A stretch of DNA of 64,000 nucleotides from CAZNOG01 sp964574635 (GCA_964574635.1 CAZNOG010000003.1:1-64000), one strand, 5' to 3'; counted from the stretch's first letter, positions 50,079-59,120 are shown. Numbers and translations: made by a program. The notes: generated from the sequence alone by a model not told the origin.

Positions 50079-51239
50079 ATGTTGAAAACGTCAAGATTCA
50101 AGTCGCGCGCATCCTTAATGTCCATACTCCGGGTGCTGCCCCTGTTGCTGTTCTTTTTCTCCGGAACGTGGGCGATCGCCCAAGACTCCACTGCGGAAAG
50201 TGAAATCGTGGTCGACGAAACGCCGGCCGAAGAAGAGGGCCTCGACGCCGGAAAGTGGATCCTCCACCACATCGCCGATGCGCACGAAATCCATTTATTC
50301 GGCGACGTAGCGATCTACCTCCCCGTGATCTTGATCACCGAAGACGGTCTGAAGGTGTTTTCCAGCAGCCACTTCTACCACAATCCCATCACGGAATACC
50401 ACGGAGAAGAGAAGTTGGAATACTACGCCTACGACGATTTCATCCTTTACCACGAAAAGATTTACATGGCCTCGGCCAATGGCGGTTTGTCCTTCGACCC
50501 CGAAACAGGCGAGCTGACGAATGCCTTGGTTCCTGACTTTTCCATCACCAAAAGTGTCCTCGGTGTTTTCCTGACGATGTTGCTTTTGGTTCTGATTTTC
50601 GGGAGTGTTGCCCGCGGATACAAAAAACGCGAAGGTCGAGCACCCAAAGGCTTGCAGTCGTTTATGGAGCCTTTGATTCTCTTTATCCGCGACGAAGTGG
50701 CCGTTCCTTCCATCGGGAAAGAGAAAGCCGATCGCTTTCTGCCGTTTTTGTTGACCGTGTTTTTCTTCATTTGGACGGCGAATTTATTGGGGCTCATCCC
50801 ATTCATCGGCGGGTTCAACATCACCGGGACCATATCGGTGACTTTGGTATTGGCCGCTTTGGTCTTCATCACCATCACCATCAACGGCAACAAGCACTAC
50901 TGGACGCATATTTTGGCACCCTCGGGCGTTCCGTTGCCCGTAAAATTCATTCTGGTGCCCATTGAATTTTTGAGCATCTTCATCAAGCCGGTCGTTTTGA
51001 TGGTTCGTCTCACGGCGAACATCACGGCCGGTCACATCATCATATTGGCGCTCGTTTCACTCGCCTTGATTTTCGGCGAAACGAGTGCGACGGCAGGATA
51101 CGGCGTTGGGGTTGGCAGCGTACTGTTCCTGATTTTCATGTTTTTCCTCGAGCTTTTGGTCGTTTTTCTGCAGGCGTATGTATTTACTCTGTTGGCGGCC
51201 ATTTATTTGGGCGAAGCCACGCAAGAAGCCCATCATTGA
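50079..51239 (+). CDS. atpB: F1Fo ATP synthase subunit a
   Basis: 386 residues from the ATG giving MLKTSRFKSR, 37 bp past a -7 box. It is longer than E. coli AtpB because of an N-terminal signal-like segment and a ~150-residue periplasmic extension (HHIADAHEIHLFGDVAIYLP ... HEKIYMASANGGLSFDPETG), a known Bacteroidota feature. The membrane core has FLLTVFFFIWTANLLGLIPF, GTISVTLVLAALVFITITIN and VVLMVRLTANITAGHIIILA with the essential Arg in MVRLTAN. The last helix ends LLAAIYLGEATQEAHH. It heads the operon atpB-E-F-H-A-G. Confidence 0.97.
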   Translation: MLKTSRFKSRASLMSILRVLPLLLFFFSGTWAIAQDSTAESEIVVDETPAEEEGLDAGKWILHHIADAHEIHLFGDVAIYLPVILITEDGLKVFSSSHFYHNPITEYHGEEKLEYYAYDDFILYHEKIYMASANGGLSFDPETGELTNALVPDFSITKSVLGVFLTMLLLVLIFGSVARGYKKREGRAPKGLQSFMEPLILFIRDEVAVPSIGKEKADRFLPFLLTVFFFIWTANLLGLIPFIGGFNITGTISVTLVLAALVFITITINGNKHYWTHILAPSGVPLPVKFILVPIEFLSIFIKPVVLMVRLTANITAGHIIILALVSLALIFGETSATAGYGVGVGSVLFLIFMFFLELLVVFLQAYVFTLLAAIYLGEATQEAHH

Positions 51240-51280
51240 TACCCATGGCAATCTTTCAATCACATAAAAACCCAAGTTAA

Positions 51281-51532
51281 ATGGAACTACTCACTGTTCT
51301 TTTGCAAGCAGCCGGTGAAGCATCCGGATCCGGTTTGGCCGGAATCGGTGCCGGGATCGCTGCGATCGGTGCAGGAATCGGTATCGGTAAAATCGGTACT
51401 TCGGCCCTGGAATCCATCGCACGCCAACCTGAATCCACCGGTGACATCCGGGCGAACATGATCGTTGCGGCAGCTCTCGTTGAGGGTGTTGCCCTTTTCG
51501 CGGTGATCGTTTGTCTTTTGATGGTACTTTGA
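51281..51532 (+). CDS. atpE: F1Fo ATP synthase subunit c
   Basis: 83 residues in two membrane helices joined by the polar loop ARQPE. The Gly-rich first helix (GLAGIGAGIAAIGAGIGIGK) and the ion-binding Glu in AALVEGVALFAVIVCLL are typical. The residue after the essential Glu is Gly, not Ser/Thr, which favours protons over sodium. A strong hairpin lies right after the gene. Confidence 0.97.
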   Translation: MELLTVLLQAAGEASGSGLAGIGAGIAAIGAGIGIGKIGTSALESIARQPESTGDIRANMIVAAALVEGVALFAVIVCLLMVL

Positions 51533-51543
51533 TTTTTGAAGAT

Positions 51544-51574
51544 CGGCCTCCGACGGTTGGTCGGAGGCCGTTTT
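51544..51574 (+). terminator. GC-rich hairpin plus T-run between atpE and atpF
   Basis: CGGCCTCCGAC (51544-51554) and GTCGGAGGCCG (51560-51570) form a perfect 11-bp stem with a 5-nt loop, followed by TTTT. This has the form of an intrinsic terminator but lies inside the operon 11 bp after atpE. It probably acts as partial terminator or 3' end protector, giving extra subunit c mRNA. Confidence 0.7.
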
Positions 51575-51597
51575 CACCACTCGTTAATTGAAAGAAA

Positions 51598-52092
51598 ATG
51601 GATATTTTATCGGTAAGTTGGGGAACCGTTTTTTGGACGACGCTCGCGTTTGTCGTCGTGGCCTTCATCCTGGCCAAAACCGCATGGCGCCCCATTTTGG
51701 CGTCTATCCGAAGGCGGGAAGACTCCATCGATGACGCCCTCAACGCTGCGGAAAAAGCGAGAAAGGAACTCGCCGAACTGCAAAGCAGCAACGAGGAACT
51801 CTTGAGGGAAGCGCGCGCCGAAAGGGATGCGCTCATGAAAGACGCCCGCGAGACCAAAGACCGCATCATCGACGAGGCCAAGGAAAGAGCCAACGCCGAA
51901 TACGACAAAATCGTGGCTTCCGCCAAAGAGGCCATCGAAGCCGAAAAATCGGCCGCAGTCATGGAATTGAAAAAGCAGGTCGCCGATCTCAGCATGGACA
52001 TCGCCGAGCGCGTGATCCGCGAAGAGCTGAAAAGCGCCGAGCGTCAACACCAGTTGATCGCCAAGTATTTGGAAGACGCTAAATTGAATTAA
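51598..52092 (+). CDS. atpF: F1Fo ATP synthase subunit b
   Basis: 164 residues. One N-terminal membrane helix (VSWGTVFWTTLAFVVVAFIL) followed by a long charged helix (RRREDSIDDALNAAEKARKE ... RADVA-type repeats) that forms the peripheral stalk dimer, ending AERVIREELKSAERQHQLIA. Starts 24 bp after the internal hairpin; one base separates its stop from atpH. Confidence 0.96.
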   Translation: MDILSVSWGTVFWTTLAFVVVAFILAKTAWRPILASIRRREDSIDDALNAAEKARKELAELQSSNEELLREARAERDALMKDARETKDRIIDEAKERANAEYDKIVASAKEAIEAEKSAAVMELKKQVADLSMDIAERVIREELKSAERQHQLIAKYLEDAKLN

Positions 52093-52093
52093 G

Positions 52094-52663
52094 ATGGCAC
52101 GCCACCCCCTCGCCGCCAGACGGTACGCCAAGTCGCTGAGTGAAATCGCCAACGAACAACACGCGTCGGAGGATTTGGCCGCCGATATGCGCCTGATCGC
52201 CTCGACCATCGAGCAAAGCCGCGACTTGCACGTGCTGCTTCAAAGCCCCATCGTCCGAACGGATAAAAAACTCAGTATCCTCAACGCCATCTTCGGAGGG
52301 GAAATCGGCACGATCTCGCTGCGATTCATCGAGATCATCGTGAGGAAGAAACGGGAAAAACTCCTCGGCGATATCGCGGGAGCTTACCTCGACTTGCACA
52401 GACAAAAACAAGGCATCGTTCTCGCCGATATCACCACCGCGGTGGAAATCACCGACGACGAGCGCGCCAAAGCGCGTGAACTCATCGGCCGGTGGGGAGG
52501 CGACTCCGTTGAGCTCAACGAAAAAGTCGACCCCTCCGTCATCGGAGGATTCCTCATCCGCGTCGGCGACAAACAATACGACGATACCATTGCCGGCCGT
52601 CTCCACGACATGCGCCGACAACTAAAAGAAGACATCGACATCACCCAAACGCAAAACAATTAA
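52094..52663 (+). CDS. atpH: F1Fo ATP synthase subunit delta
   Basis: 189 residues. RRYAKSLSEIANEQ at the N-terminus, FIEIIVRKKREKLLGDIAGA in the centre and DPSVIGGFLIRVGDKQYDDT with RLHDMRRQL at the end are the AtpH signatures. It connects the b dimer to the alpha3beta3 head. The next start follows after one base. Confidence 0.96.
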   Translation: MARHPLAARRYAKSLSEIANEQHASEDLAADMRLIASTIEQSRDLHVLLQSPIVRTDKKLSILNAIFGGEIGTISLRFIEIIVRKKREKLLGDIAGAYLDLHRQKQGIVLADITTAVEITDDERAKARELIGRWGGDSVELNEKVDPSVIGGFLIRVGDKQYDDTIAGRLHDMRRQLKEDIDITQTQNN

Positions 52664-52664
52664 A

Positions 52665-54245
52665 ATGGCTGAAGTAAATCCATCCGAAGTATCCGCGATC
52701 CTCAGGGAGCAGCTCGCCGGTTTCAAGAGCGAAGCTGAATTGGAGGAAGTGGGAACGGTTCTCCAGGTTGGAGACGGTATTGCCCGCATTTACGGACTCA
52801 CCCGCGTAAAAGCCGGAGAGCTCATCGAATTCGAAACGGGCTTGAGAGGCATGGTACTCAACCTGGAAGAGGACAACGTCGGCGCAGTACTGCTCGGACC
52901 TTCCGATGACATTAAAGAAGGGGACACCGTGAAACGAACCGGCCGCATCTCGTCTATCCGCGTAGGAGAAGGTATGGTTGGCCGCGTTGTAAACACCTTG
53001 GGTGAACCCATCGACGGCAAAGGCCCCCTGAAGGGCGAGCTGTTCGAAATGCCCATCGAGCGCAAGGCACCCGGAGTAATTTACCGCCAGCCCGTAAACG
53101 AGCCCCTGCAAACCGGTATCAAGGCCATCGACGCCATGATTCCGATCGGAAGGGGACAACGGGAGTTGATCATCGGTGACCGCCAAACGGGAAAATCGAC
53201 CGTGGCTATCGACACCATCATCAACCAAAAAGAATTTTACGACCGGGGAGAGCCCGTTTACTGCATCTACGTAGCGGTGGGCCAAAAAGGGTCGACCGTG
53301 GCCCAAGTGGCGAAAACCCTCGAAGACAACGGAGCGATGGATTACACCATCATCGTGACCGCCAACGCGTCCGACCCCGCTCCCACGCAGTTCTTGGCTC
53401 CCTTCGCCGGTGCCGCCATCGGAGAGTTCTTCCGCGATACGGGCCGTCCGGCTTTGATCGTTTTCGACGATCTCTCCAAGCAAGCCGTTGCCTACCGGGA
53501 AGTTTCCCTCCTGCTGCGTCGTCCCCCCGGACGAGAGGCGTACCCGGGTGACGTTTTCTACTTGCACTCCCGTCTTTTAGAGCGTGCCGCCAAAATCATC
53601 GACAGCGACGAAATCGCCGCGCAGATGAACGACTTGCCCGATTCGTTGAAAGGCAAAGTGAAAGGCGGTGGATCGCTGACCGCACTGCCCATCATCGAAA
53701 CGCAGGCGGGCGACGTGTCGGCCTACATCCCGACCAACGTAATTTCCATTACCGACGGCCAGATCTTCTTGGAGTCCAACCTCTTCCTCTCCGGCGTACG
53801 ACCGGCGATCAACGTAGGTATTTCTGTATCTCGCGTAGGGGGATCCGCACAGATCAAATCCATGAAGAAGGTGTCGGGTACATTGAAGCTCGACCAGGCT
53901 CAGTACCGCGAACTGGAAGCTTTCGCGAAATTCGGTTCCGACCTCGACAAAGCCACCATGGCCGTTCTCGGCAAAGGGGCGAGAAACGTGGAAATCCTGA
54001 AGCAACCCCAAAACTCACCCATGGCGGTGGAAAACCAAGTGGCCATCATCTACTTGGGTACCAACGGCCTGCTCGCGGACGTACCCGTGGAGCGCGTGAG
54101 GGAATTCGAAAAAGAATTCCTGTCTTTCATGGAAACCAAGCACAGGGCCACCTTGGATGAGCTGAAGGCCGGCAAACTGACCGACGAAGCGCGCAAAACG
54201 CTGGAAGACGTCGCCGCCGAACTCACCGTCAAATACAAAGCATAA
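52665..54245 (+). CDS. atpA: F1Fo ATP synthase subunit alpha
   Basis: 526 residues. P-loop GDRQTGKSTVAIDTIINQKE, ending motif RPAINVGISVSRVGGSAQIK with the arginine finger, AYREVSLLLRRPPGREAYPG and DVFYLHSRLLERAAK. The N-terminal beta-barrel (TVLQVGDGIARIYGLTRVKA) and C-terminal helices are complete. It forms the non-catalytic nucleotide sites of F1. Codon use is strongly GC-rich, as in the rest of the core chromosome. Confidence 0.98.
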   Translation: MAEVNPSEVSAILREQLAGFKSEAELEEVGTVLQVGDGIARIYGLTRVKAGELIEFETGLRGMVLNLEEDNVGAVLLGPSDDIKEGDTVKRTGRISSIRVGEGMVGRVVNTLGEPIDGKGPLKGELFEMPIERKAPGVIYRQPVNEPLQTGIKAIDAMIPIGRGQRELIIGDRQTGKSTVAIDTIINQKEFYDRGEPVYCIYVAVGQKGSTVAQVAKTLEDNGAMDYTIIVTANASDPAPTQFLAPFAGAAIGEFFRDTGRPALIVFDDLSKQAVAYREVSLLLRRPPGREAYPGDVFYLHSRLLERAAKIIDSDEIAAQMNDLPDSLKGKVKGGGSLTALPIIETQAGDVSAYIPTNVISITDGQIFLESNLFLSGVRPAINVGISVSRVGGSAQIKSMKKVSGTLKLDQAQYRELEAFAKFGSDLDKATMAVLGKGARNVEILKQPQNSPMAVENQVAIIYLGTNGLLADVPVERVREFEKEFLSFMETKHRATLDELKAGKLTDEARKTLEDVAAELTVKYKA

Positions 54246-54262
54246 CCGCTTAAAGAGGCGAC

Positions 54263-55144
54263 ATGGCAAATCTGAAAGAAATACGTTCACGTATCGTCTC
54301 GGTCAACTCGACCATGCAGATCACTTCGGCGATGAAGTTGGTCTCCGCAGCCAAATTGAGGCGCGCGCAGGACGCTATCCTTAGGATGCGACCATACGCC
54401 AACAAGTTGAACGAGATCCTCCGAAACCTCACCTCCGCCGAAGGAACGGATACGGTGTATGCGGAAGAACGCGAAGTGAAGCGGTTGCTCATCGTGGGAA
54501 TCACTTCCAACCGCGGACTGTGCGGGGCGTTCAACAACAACATCATCAAGCGCGTCAGAACCATCATCGACGCCAACCCCGACAAGCAAATCACCTTGCT
54601 CCCCATCGGCAAGAAATTGGCAGACGCATTCGCCAACCGCCCGGAGCTCAAACCGGGCGTCGGTCTGCCCAAAAACGCTTCGGCCATTTTCGACGAGCTG
54701 AACTTCGACAACGCGGCCACCATCGCACAGGCGATCATGGACAAGTTCGAACAAGGTCACGTCGATCGCGTGGTGATCGTGTACAACGCCTTCCGAAATG
54801 CGGCCGTCCAAGACCTCCACGTAGAGCAAATGCTCCCCGTCGTACCCTTGGAAGAGGAAGAAGTGGAAGCCTCGCACAAAATCAGCGACTACATCTACGA
54901 GCCGAACAAAGAGGAAATCCTGAGCGAAGTAATCCCAAAATCGCTCAAAATTCAGCTCTACAAAGCCATTCTCGATTCGAATGCGGCCGAACACGGAGCG
55001 CGGATGACCGCCATGCACCAAGCCACCGACAACGCCACGGAGCTCCTCCGCGAACTCCGATTGACGTACAACAAAGCGCGGCAAGCGGCCATCACCAACG
55101 AGATCCTCGAAATCGTCGGCGGAGCCGAAGCGTTGAAAGGATAA
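54263..55144 (+). CDS. atpG: F1Fo ATP synthase subunit gamma
   Basis: 293 residues. The N-terminal helix MANLKEIRSRIVSVNSTMQI with TSAMKLVSAAKLRRAQ, the ITSNRGLCGAFNNNIIKRV strand-turn, and the C-terminal helix GARMTAMHQATDNATELLRE LRLTYNKARQAAITNE are diagnostic. It is the rotor shaft. It ends the operon; atpD and atpC are absent from the window and in this phylum are usually encoded elsewhere. Confidence 0.97.
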   Translation: MANLKEIRSRIVSVNSTMQITSAMKLVSAAKLRRAQDAILRMRPYANKLNEILRNLTSAEGTDTVYAEEREVKRLLIVGITSNRGLCGAFNNNIIKRVRTIIDANPDKQITLLPIGKKLADAFANRPELKPGVGLPKNASAIFDELNFDNAATIAQAIMDKFEQGHVDRVVIVYNAFRNAAVQDLHVEQMLPVVPLEEEEVEASHKISDYIYEPNKEEILSEVIPKSLKIQLYKAILDSNAAEHGARMTAMHQATDNATELLRELRLTYNKARQAAITNEILEIVGGAEALKG

Positions 55145-55253
55145 GAGCAATGATGGAGCCTCGACGCGCGGCCCGACCCGGCGCCGAGGAATCCCCTCTC
55201 CCGAACGATCGGAAAATTTGGCGTAATTTCTGCCCGTCCAAGCAGGATACCCC

Positions 55254-58200
55254 ATGACCCGTCGTCTTTTCAGATTTCTGCTCCTCTTCGTGGTCGGTGC
55301 GCTGATGATCGCATTGGCCCGCCCCGTGTCAGACCTGTTTCTCGTGCGGCCCGACCCTATGGACGAAGCCAAGGCCTTCGCCGAAGTTCTCGATTCCAAA
55401 ACGGCCATCGCACTGCGGCAAATCAAAGAATTCCGCAACGAAATCAATCGCGTCGGACCCAAGGCGACCATGTTGCGGCATCGGGCCGATTTCACCGAAC
55501 TCTATCAAAAGCACGGAATCCTCGTTTCCGTTTTCAGAAACGACGAGCTCGTTCTGTGGACCGGCAGCGTGGTCAGCCCCGTTTCCATGAAGCGCACCGC
55601 CGCCTTGGGCACGGAGATCGCCCGTTTCGACAACGGGTGGTACAGGCTGCTCTACCTCACCGACGGCGTGGATGAATACATCGCGGCCATCGCCATCAAA
55701 AAGAATTATCCCTACGACAACCTCTACTTGGACAACGGCTTCGCGGGCGATTTCGCGAGGCCGGGGTTGGTGGAAATTTCCACGCGCTCCCAACCCGGCG
55801 CGGTAAAACTCAAGGCCGACCACCAGTATTTTTACCTCGTCTTCAACACGGAAACGAGGCCCACCATTCGCGCGGCGGTGGTATTTCTCCTGTTCACGTG
55901 GGGCGGCGGCATCCTCATCCTCATCGGCTTGTTGGGCACCGCCATGCAATGCGCCGCGAGGTACCCCCCGTGGGCGGTGTTTTCCATTCTCGCAGTGTTG
56001 CTCGCCGCCGGCAGGTACTGGAGCCTACAATCAGGATGGCCGGGATTCATCGCCGGCTACGGGCTGTTCGACCCATCGGTGTACGCTTCCTCGGCCCTGT
56101 TTCCCTCCATGGCCGACCTAATTATCAATACGGTATTGGTCTCCGCCACCGTATTCGCCTTCAGGCGCCTCCTCCCCGCACACAGTGAAAAGACGCGCAC
56201 GCGGAAAGGCGGTGGGGTTTGGGTTTTTGTGGGTGTGACTGTGATTTTGTTCGCATTCGGCACGTGGATAAATCACATCGTAAAGGGGTTGATCGTCGAT
56301 TCGACCATACCCCTCGACATCAACAACATCACCGGTATGAACACCTTCAGCTTTCTGGGGGTGGCAGTGGCCGGCGTGTGGTATTTTTCTTATTTCTTAT
56401 TGGCCGATTCACTCGCCCGTTCCAAGTTCACCACATCCATGAGTTCCGGGGTCATGGTGCTGCTGTTACTCCTGCTCACCGCGCTGCAGATCGTCGTGAA
56501 TGAAATCCTCGGTTTGGCCGACATGATCATGGTGCTCTGGCCGCCCGTTATCCTGTTCGCGGCCATCTACCTGCGGAATTACCTGGCCATCCGGCGCTTT
56601 CGACTCGCGCACGGCACGTTGGTCATCGTGTTGTTCGGTTTCATCGCCGCGCACATGTTCCTGAAATATTCCCGCGCCAGCGAACACAGCGAGCGCAGAA
56701 TCATCGCCCAGAAACTCGCCCAAGACGACGACCCCGTCGCCGAGTTGCTGTATTCCGAAACCATGGAAAGGCTCTTGCGCGACGCCCAAATCAAAGAGCT
56801 CTTCAAACAAAACGACCTCCACACGCGGGAGACTTTTCAAGACTACGTGCTGTCGCGGTATTTCACCGGGTATTGGTCCAAGTTCGACATCTCCTTCATT
56901 CCCTTTCTCGGCGACGGTTCGACCTGGGGAAAATTATCCAGCGTACGCCCTCCTTCCCTGCGGGAATTCAAGGATAAAATCGAAACATACGGACACGTGT
57001 CGTACATGGATTCGACCTTGCACCACATCCACAATTCCGGCGACAACACGGCGTACATCGCATTGGTGCCGGTGCATTACAGCCTCGCCGCGCGACCCGA
57101 CGGCTACTACGTGGTGGAATTGAAGACCAAACCCTTCCGACACCAGATCGGTTTTCCCGCCCTGTTGATGGATCGAAGCACCGCGCAAACCGATCATCTC
57201 GCGGATTATTCCTCCGCGCGGTACCTCAACGGCAAATTGATCGACCACCGCGGCGACTTTCCATATTTCGGTGTGTCGGGAGTTTTCGACCGTTTCGAGA
57301 AGGACAGAGGGTTTCTCCCCTTTTTGGGATACGAACACTACATCTCGAAAACCGGACCCCAAACCATGGTGGTGGTGTCGAAACCCCTCATCAGTCCGCT
57401 GGACAAAGCCACCACCTTCAGCTACTTGTGTATCATCTTCGGCGTATTGTTCGTGGCCGGAATGGGCGTTCGGGAATTGACCAAAAATCACGGGCGCTTC
57501 CCGATCAACCTCAACCAAAAAATACAGATCCTTCTGGTGGTTCTGATATCGGTGACCATGGTGCTGTTTACCGTGGCCACCCGCTATTACATCGAGCAGA
57601 AATACACGGAGAAAAACGAGCACCTGCTCAGCGAGAAGATGCAGTCCATCCTCACCGAACTGAAAAACAAACTCGGCGAAGAAGAGGAGTTGAATTACGA
57701 CATGGTGGATTACATCAACCGCAACCTTTCGCAGTTTTCCTACATCTTTTTCACCGACATCAATATTTACACCCCCGAAGGAAACCTTATCGCCTCCAGC
57801 CAGCAGCGCATGTTCAACCAGGGGATCATCAGCCGGCGCATGGATCCGCGGGCGTACGTACACGTCGACTTGCTGAAGCAGGTGGAGTACATTTCCAACG
57901 AATCCATCGGCAAGATGGAGTACCTGTCGGTGTACACGCCCTTTTACAACGACCGTGGAGACCTGCTGGCGTACGTGAATCTCCCGTATTTCGCGCGGCA
58001 GACCGAACTCGAAAACGAAATTTCAAACTTCATGGTGGCGGTGATCAACCTCTTCGTGTTGGTCTTTTTGTTCGCCATTTTGCTGGGATTGTTCATCAGC
58101 CAGTGGATCACCCTCCCGTTGAGGGCCATCAGAAAAAGTCTTTCGGCCATCGAGCTGGGCAAGTCCAACCGCGTGGTGGGCTATTCGGCCCGGGATGAAA

Positions 58201-58952
58201 TCGGACTGCTGGTAAACGAATACAACGCCAAGGTTTCGGAGCTCGAACACAACGCGGAAAAACTCGCCCGCTCGGAAAGGGAATCGGCGTGGCGGGAAAT
58301 GGCCAAGCAGGTGGCCCACGAAATCAAAAACCCGCTTACCCCGATGAAGCTCAGCGTGCAGCACATGATGCGATCCGTGGAAACATCGGGGGATGTCGAC
58401 CCCGAGAAGTTGAAAAAGCTGAGCGATAACCTCATCGCCCAGATCGACGCGCTGAGTTCCATCGCGGGGGCATTCTCAAACTTCGCGCGCATGCCCAAGG
58501 CGAGGGCGGAGAAATTCGATCTGGCCGAAGTGCTTCGCTCGACGTTGGCGCTGTTTCAGGGTTTCGACCGCACGGACCTCGTATTGGAAACGAAACAGGA
58601 CGAAGCTTGGGTACTGGCCGATAAAGACCAGATGGCGAGGGTGTTCAACAACCTGATCAAAAACGCCATTCAAGCGGTGCCGGACTCGAGGCGCGGAAAA
58701 GTGACCGTGCGATTGGAGCGCCGCGACGACTGGTATGTGTGCTCCGTGAGCGACAATGGCATCGGAATATCGGACGAAAACCGGGGGAAGATGTTCGTGC
58801 CGAGTTTCACCACCAAAACCAGGGGGATGGGTTTGGGTCTGGCCATCAGCAAAAACATCGTGGAACAAGCCGGCGGGCGCATAGATTACACTTCGGAAGA
58901 GGGAATGGGCAGTACGTTTTTCGTGTGGTTGCCCGTTTTGCGGGAAGAGTGA
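55254..58952 (+). CDS. NtrY-like membrane sensor histidine kinase
   Basis: 1232 residues, long for a histidine kinase. An N-terminal helix (FRFLLLFVVGALMIALA) and an extracytoplasmic segment are followed by a polytopic block at ~210-460 (for example AAVVFLLFTWGGGILILIGL, VFVGVTVILFAFGTWINHIV, VLWPPVILFAAIYLRNYLAI). A second large extracytoplasmic region ends in helix INLFVLVFLFAILLGLFISQ, then a HAMP domain (PLRAIRKSLSAIELGKSNRV). The HisKA box is KQVAHEIKNPLTPMKLSVQH with phosphorylated His1022, and the ATPase shows NNLIKNAIQAVP, DNGIGIS and GLGLAISKNIVEQAGG. The domain style is NtrY-like; no response regulator is adjacent. The signal is unknown. Confidence 0.93.
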   Translation: MTRRLFRFLLLFVVGALMIALARPVSDLFLVRPDPMDEAKAFAEVLDSKTAIALRQIKEFRNEINRVGPKATMLRHRADFTELYQKHGILVSVFRNDELVLWTGSVVSPVSMKRTAALGTEIARFDNGWYRLLYLTDGVDEYIAAIAIKKNYPYDNLYLDNGFAGDFARPGLVEISTRSQPGAVKLKADHQYFYLVFNTETRPTIRAAVVFLLFTWGGGILILIGLLGTAMQCAARYPPWAVFSILAVLLAAGRYWSLQSGWPGFIAGYGLFDPSVYASSALFPSMADLIINTVLVSATVFAFRRLLPAHSEKTRTRKGGGVWVFVGVTVILFAFGTWINHIVKGLIVDSTIPLDINNITGMNTFSFLGVAVAGVWYFSYFLLADSLARSKFTTSMSSGVMVLLLLLLTALQIVVNEILGLADMIMVLWPPVILFAAIYLRNYLAIRRFRLAHGTLVIVLFGFIAAHMFLKYSRASEHSERRIIAQKLAQDDDPVAELLYSETMERLLRDAQIKELFKQNDLHTRETFQDYVLSRYFTGYWSKFDISFIPFLGDGSTWGKLSSVRPPSLREFKDKIETYGHVSYMDSTLHHIHNSGDNTAYIALVPVHYSLAARPDGYYVVELKTKPFRHQIGFPALLMDRSTAQTDHLADYSSARYLNGKLIDHRGDFPYFGVSGVFDRFEKDRGFLPFLGYEHYISKTGPQTMVVVSKPLISPLDKATTFSYLCIIFGVLFVAGMGVRELTKNHGRFPINLNQKIQILLVVLISVTMVLFTVATRYYIEQKYTEKNEHLLSEKMQSILTELKNKLGEEEELNYDMVDYINRNLSQFSYIFFTDINIYTPEGNLIASSQQRMFNQGIISRRMDPRAYVHVDLLKQVEYISNESIGKMEYLSVYTPFYNDRGDLLAYVNLPYFARQTELENEISNFMVAVINLFVLVFLFAILLGLFISQWITLPLRAIRKSLSAIELGKSNRVVGYSARDEIGLLVNEYNAKVSELEHNAEKLARSERESAWREMAKQVAHEIKNPLTPMKLSVQHMMRSVETSGDVDPEKLKKLSDNLIAQIDALSSIAGAFSNFARMPKARAEKFDLAEVLRSTLALFQGFDRTDLVLETKQDEAWVLADKDQMARVFNNLIKNAIQAVPDSRRGKVTVRLERRDDWYVCSVSDNGIGISDENRGKMFVPSFTTKTRGMGLGLAISKNIVEQAGGRIDYTSEEGMGSTFFVWLPVLREE
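56221..56238 (+). repeat. Dispersed 18-bp motif inside the histidine kinase gene, copy 5
   Basis: GGGTTTTTGTGGGTGTGA matches 17 of 18 positions of the motif seen in intergenic copies. Here it encodes WVFVGV at the start of a membrane helix. Confidence 0.5.
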
Positions 58953-58986
58953 CGTGGAATTCCCGCAATGATTTTGCCTGCGTAAG

Positions 58987-59120
58987 GACGGACGGCGGCA
59001 TCCTTTTTCGACCATCGAATTGGACGGCGCCGGCGGCGGGCAGCGACCGGCGGAAGCTCGCCCGCCGCCTTGCGGCGTGCTTCGATGGACGAAAAAGATA
59101 CAGCCGGTAGGCCGACCCCG
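58987..59120 (+). repeat. Dispersed hairpin element, copy 5
   Basis: Begins GGACGGACGGCGGCATCC and ends GATACAGCCGGTAGGCCGAC. The outer stem pairs CTTTTTCGACCATCGAA with TTCGATGGACGAAAAAG, and the inner stem GGCGGCGGGC with GCCCGCCGCC. It lies in the 338-bp gap after the histidine kinase gene and before enoyl-CoA hydratase. Confidence 0.7.

Noticed and set aside
51281..51532. Sodium-type subunit c
   Set aside because: The residue after the essential Glu is Gly, and the sodium-binding Gln/Ser-Thr pattern is not evident, so a proton type is more likely.
50079..55144. Missing beta and epsilon subunits as an incomplete ATP synthase
   Set aside because: In Bacteroidota atpD and atpC are commonly encoded at a separate locus, so absence here is normal.
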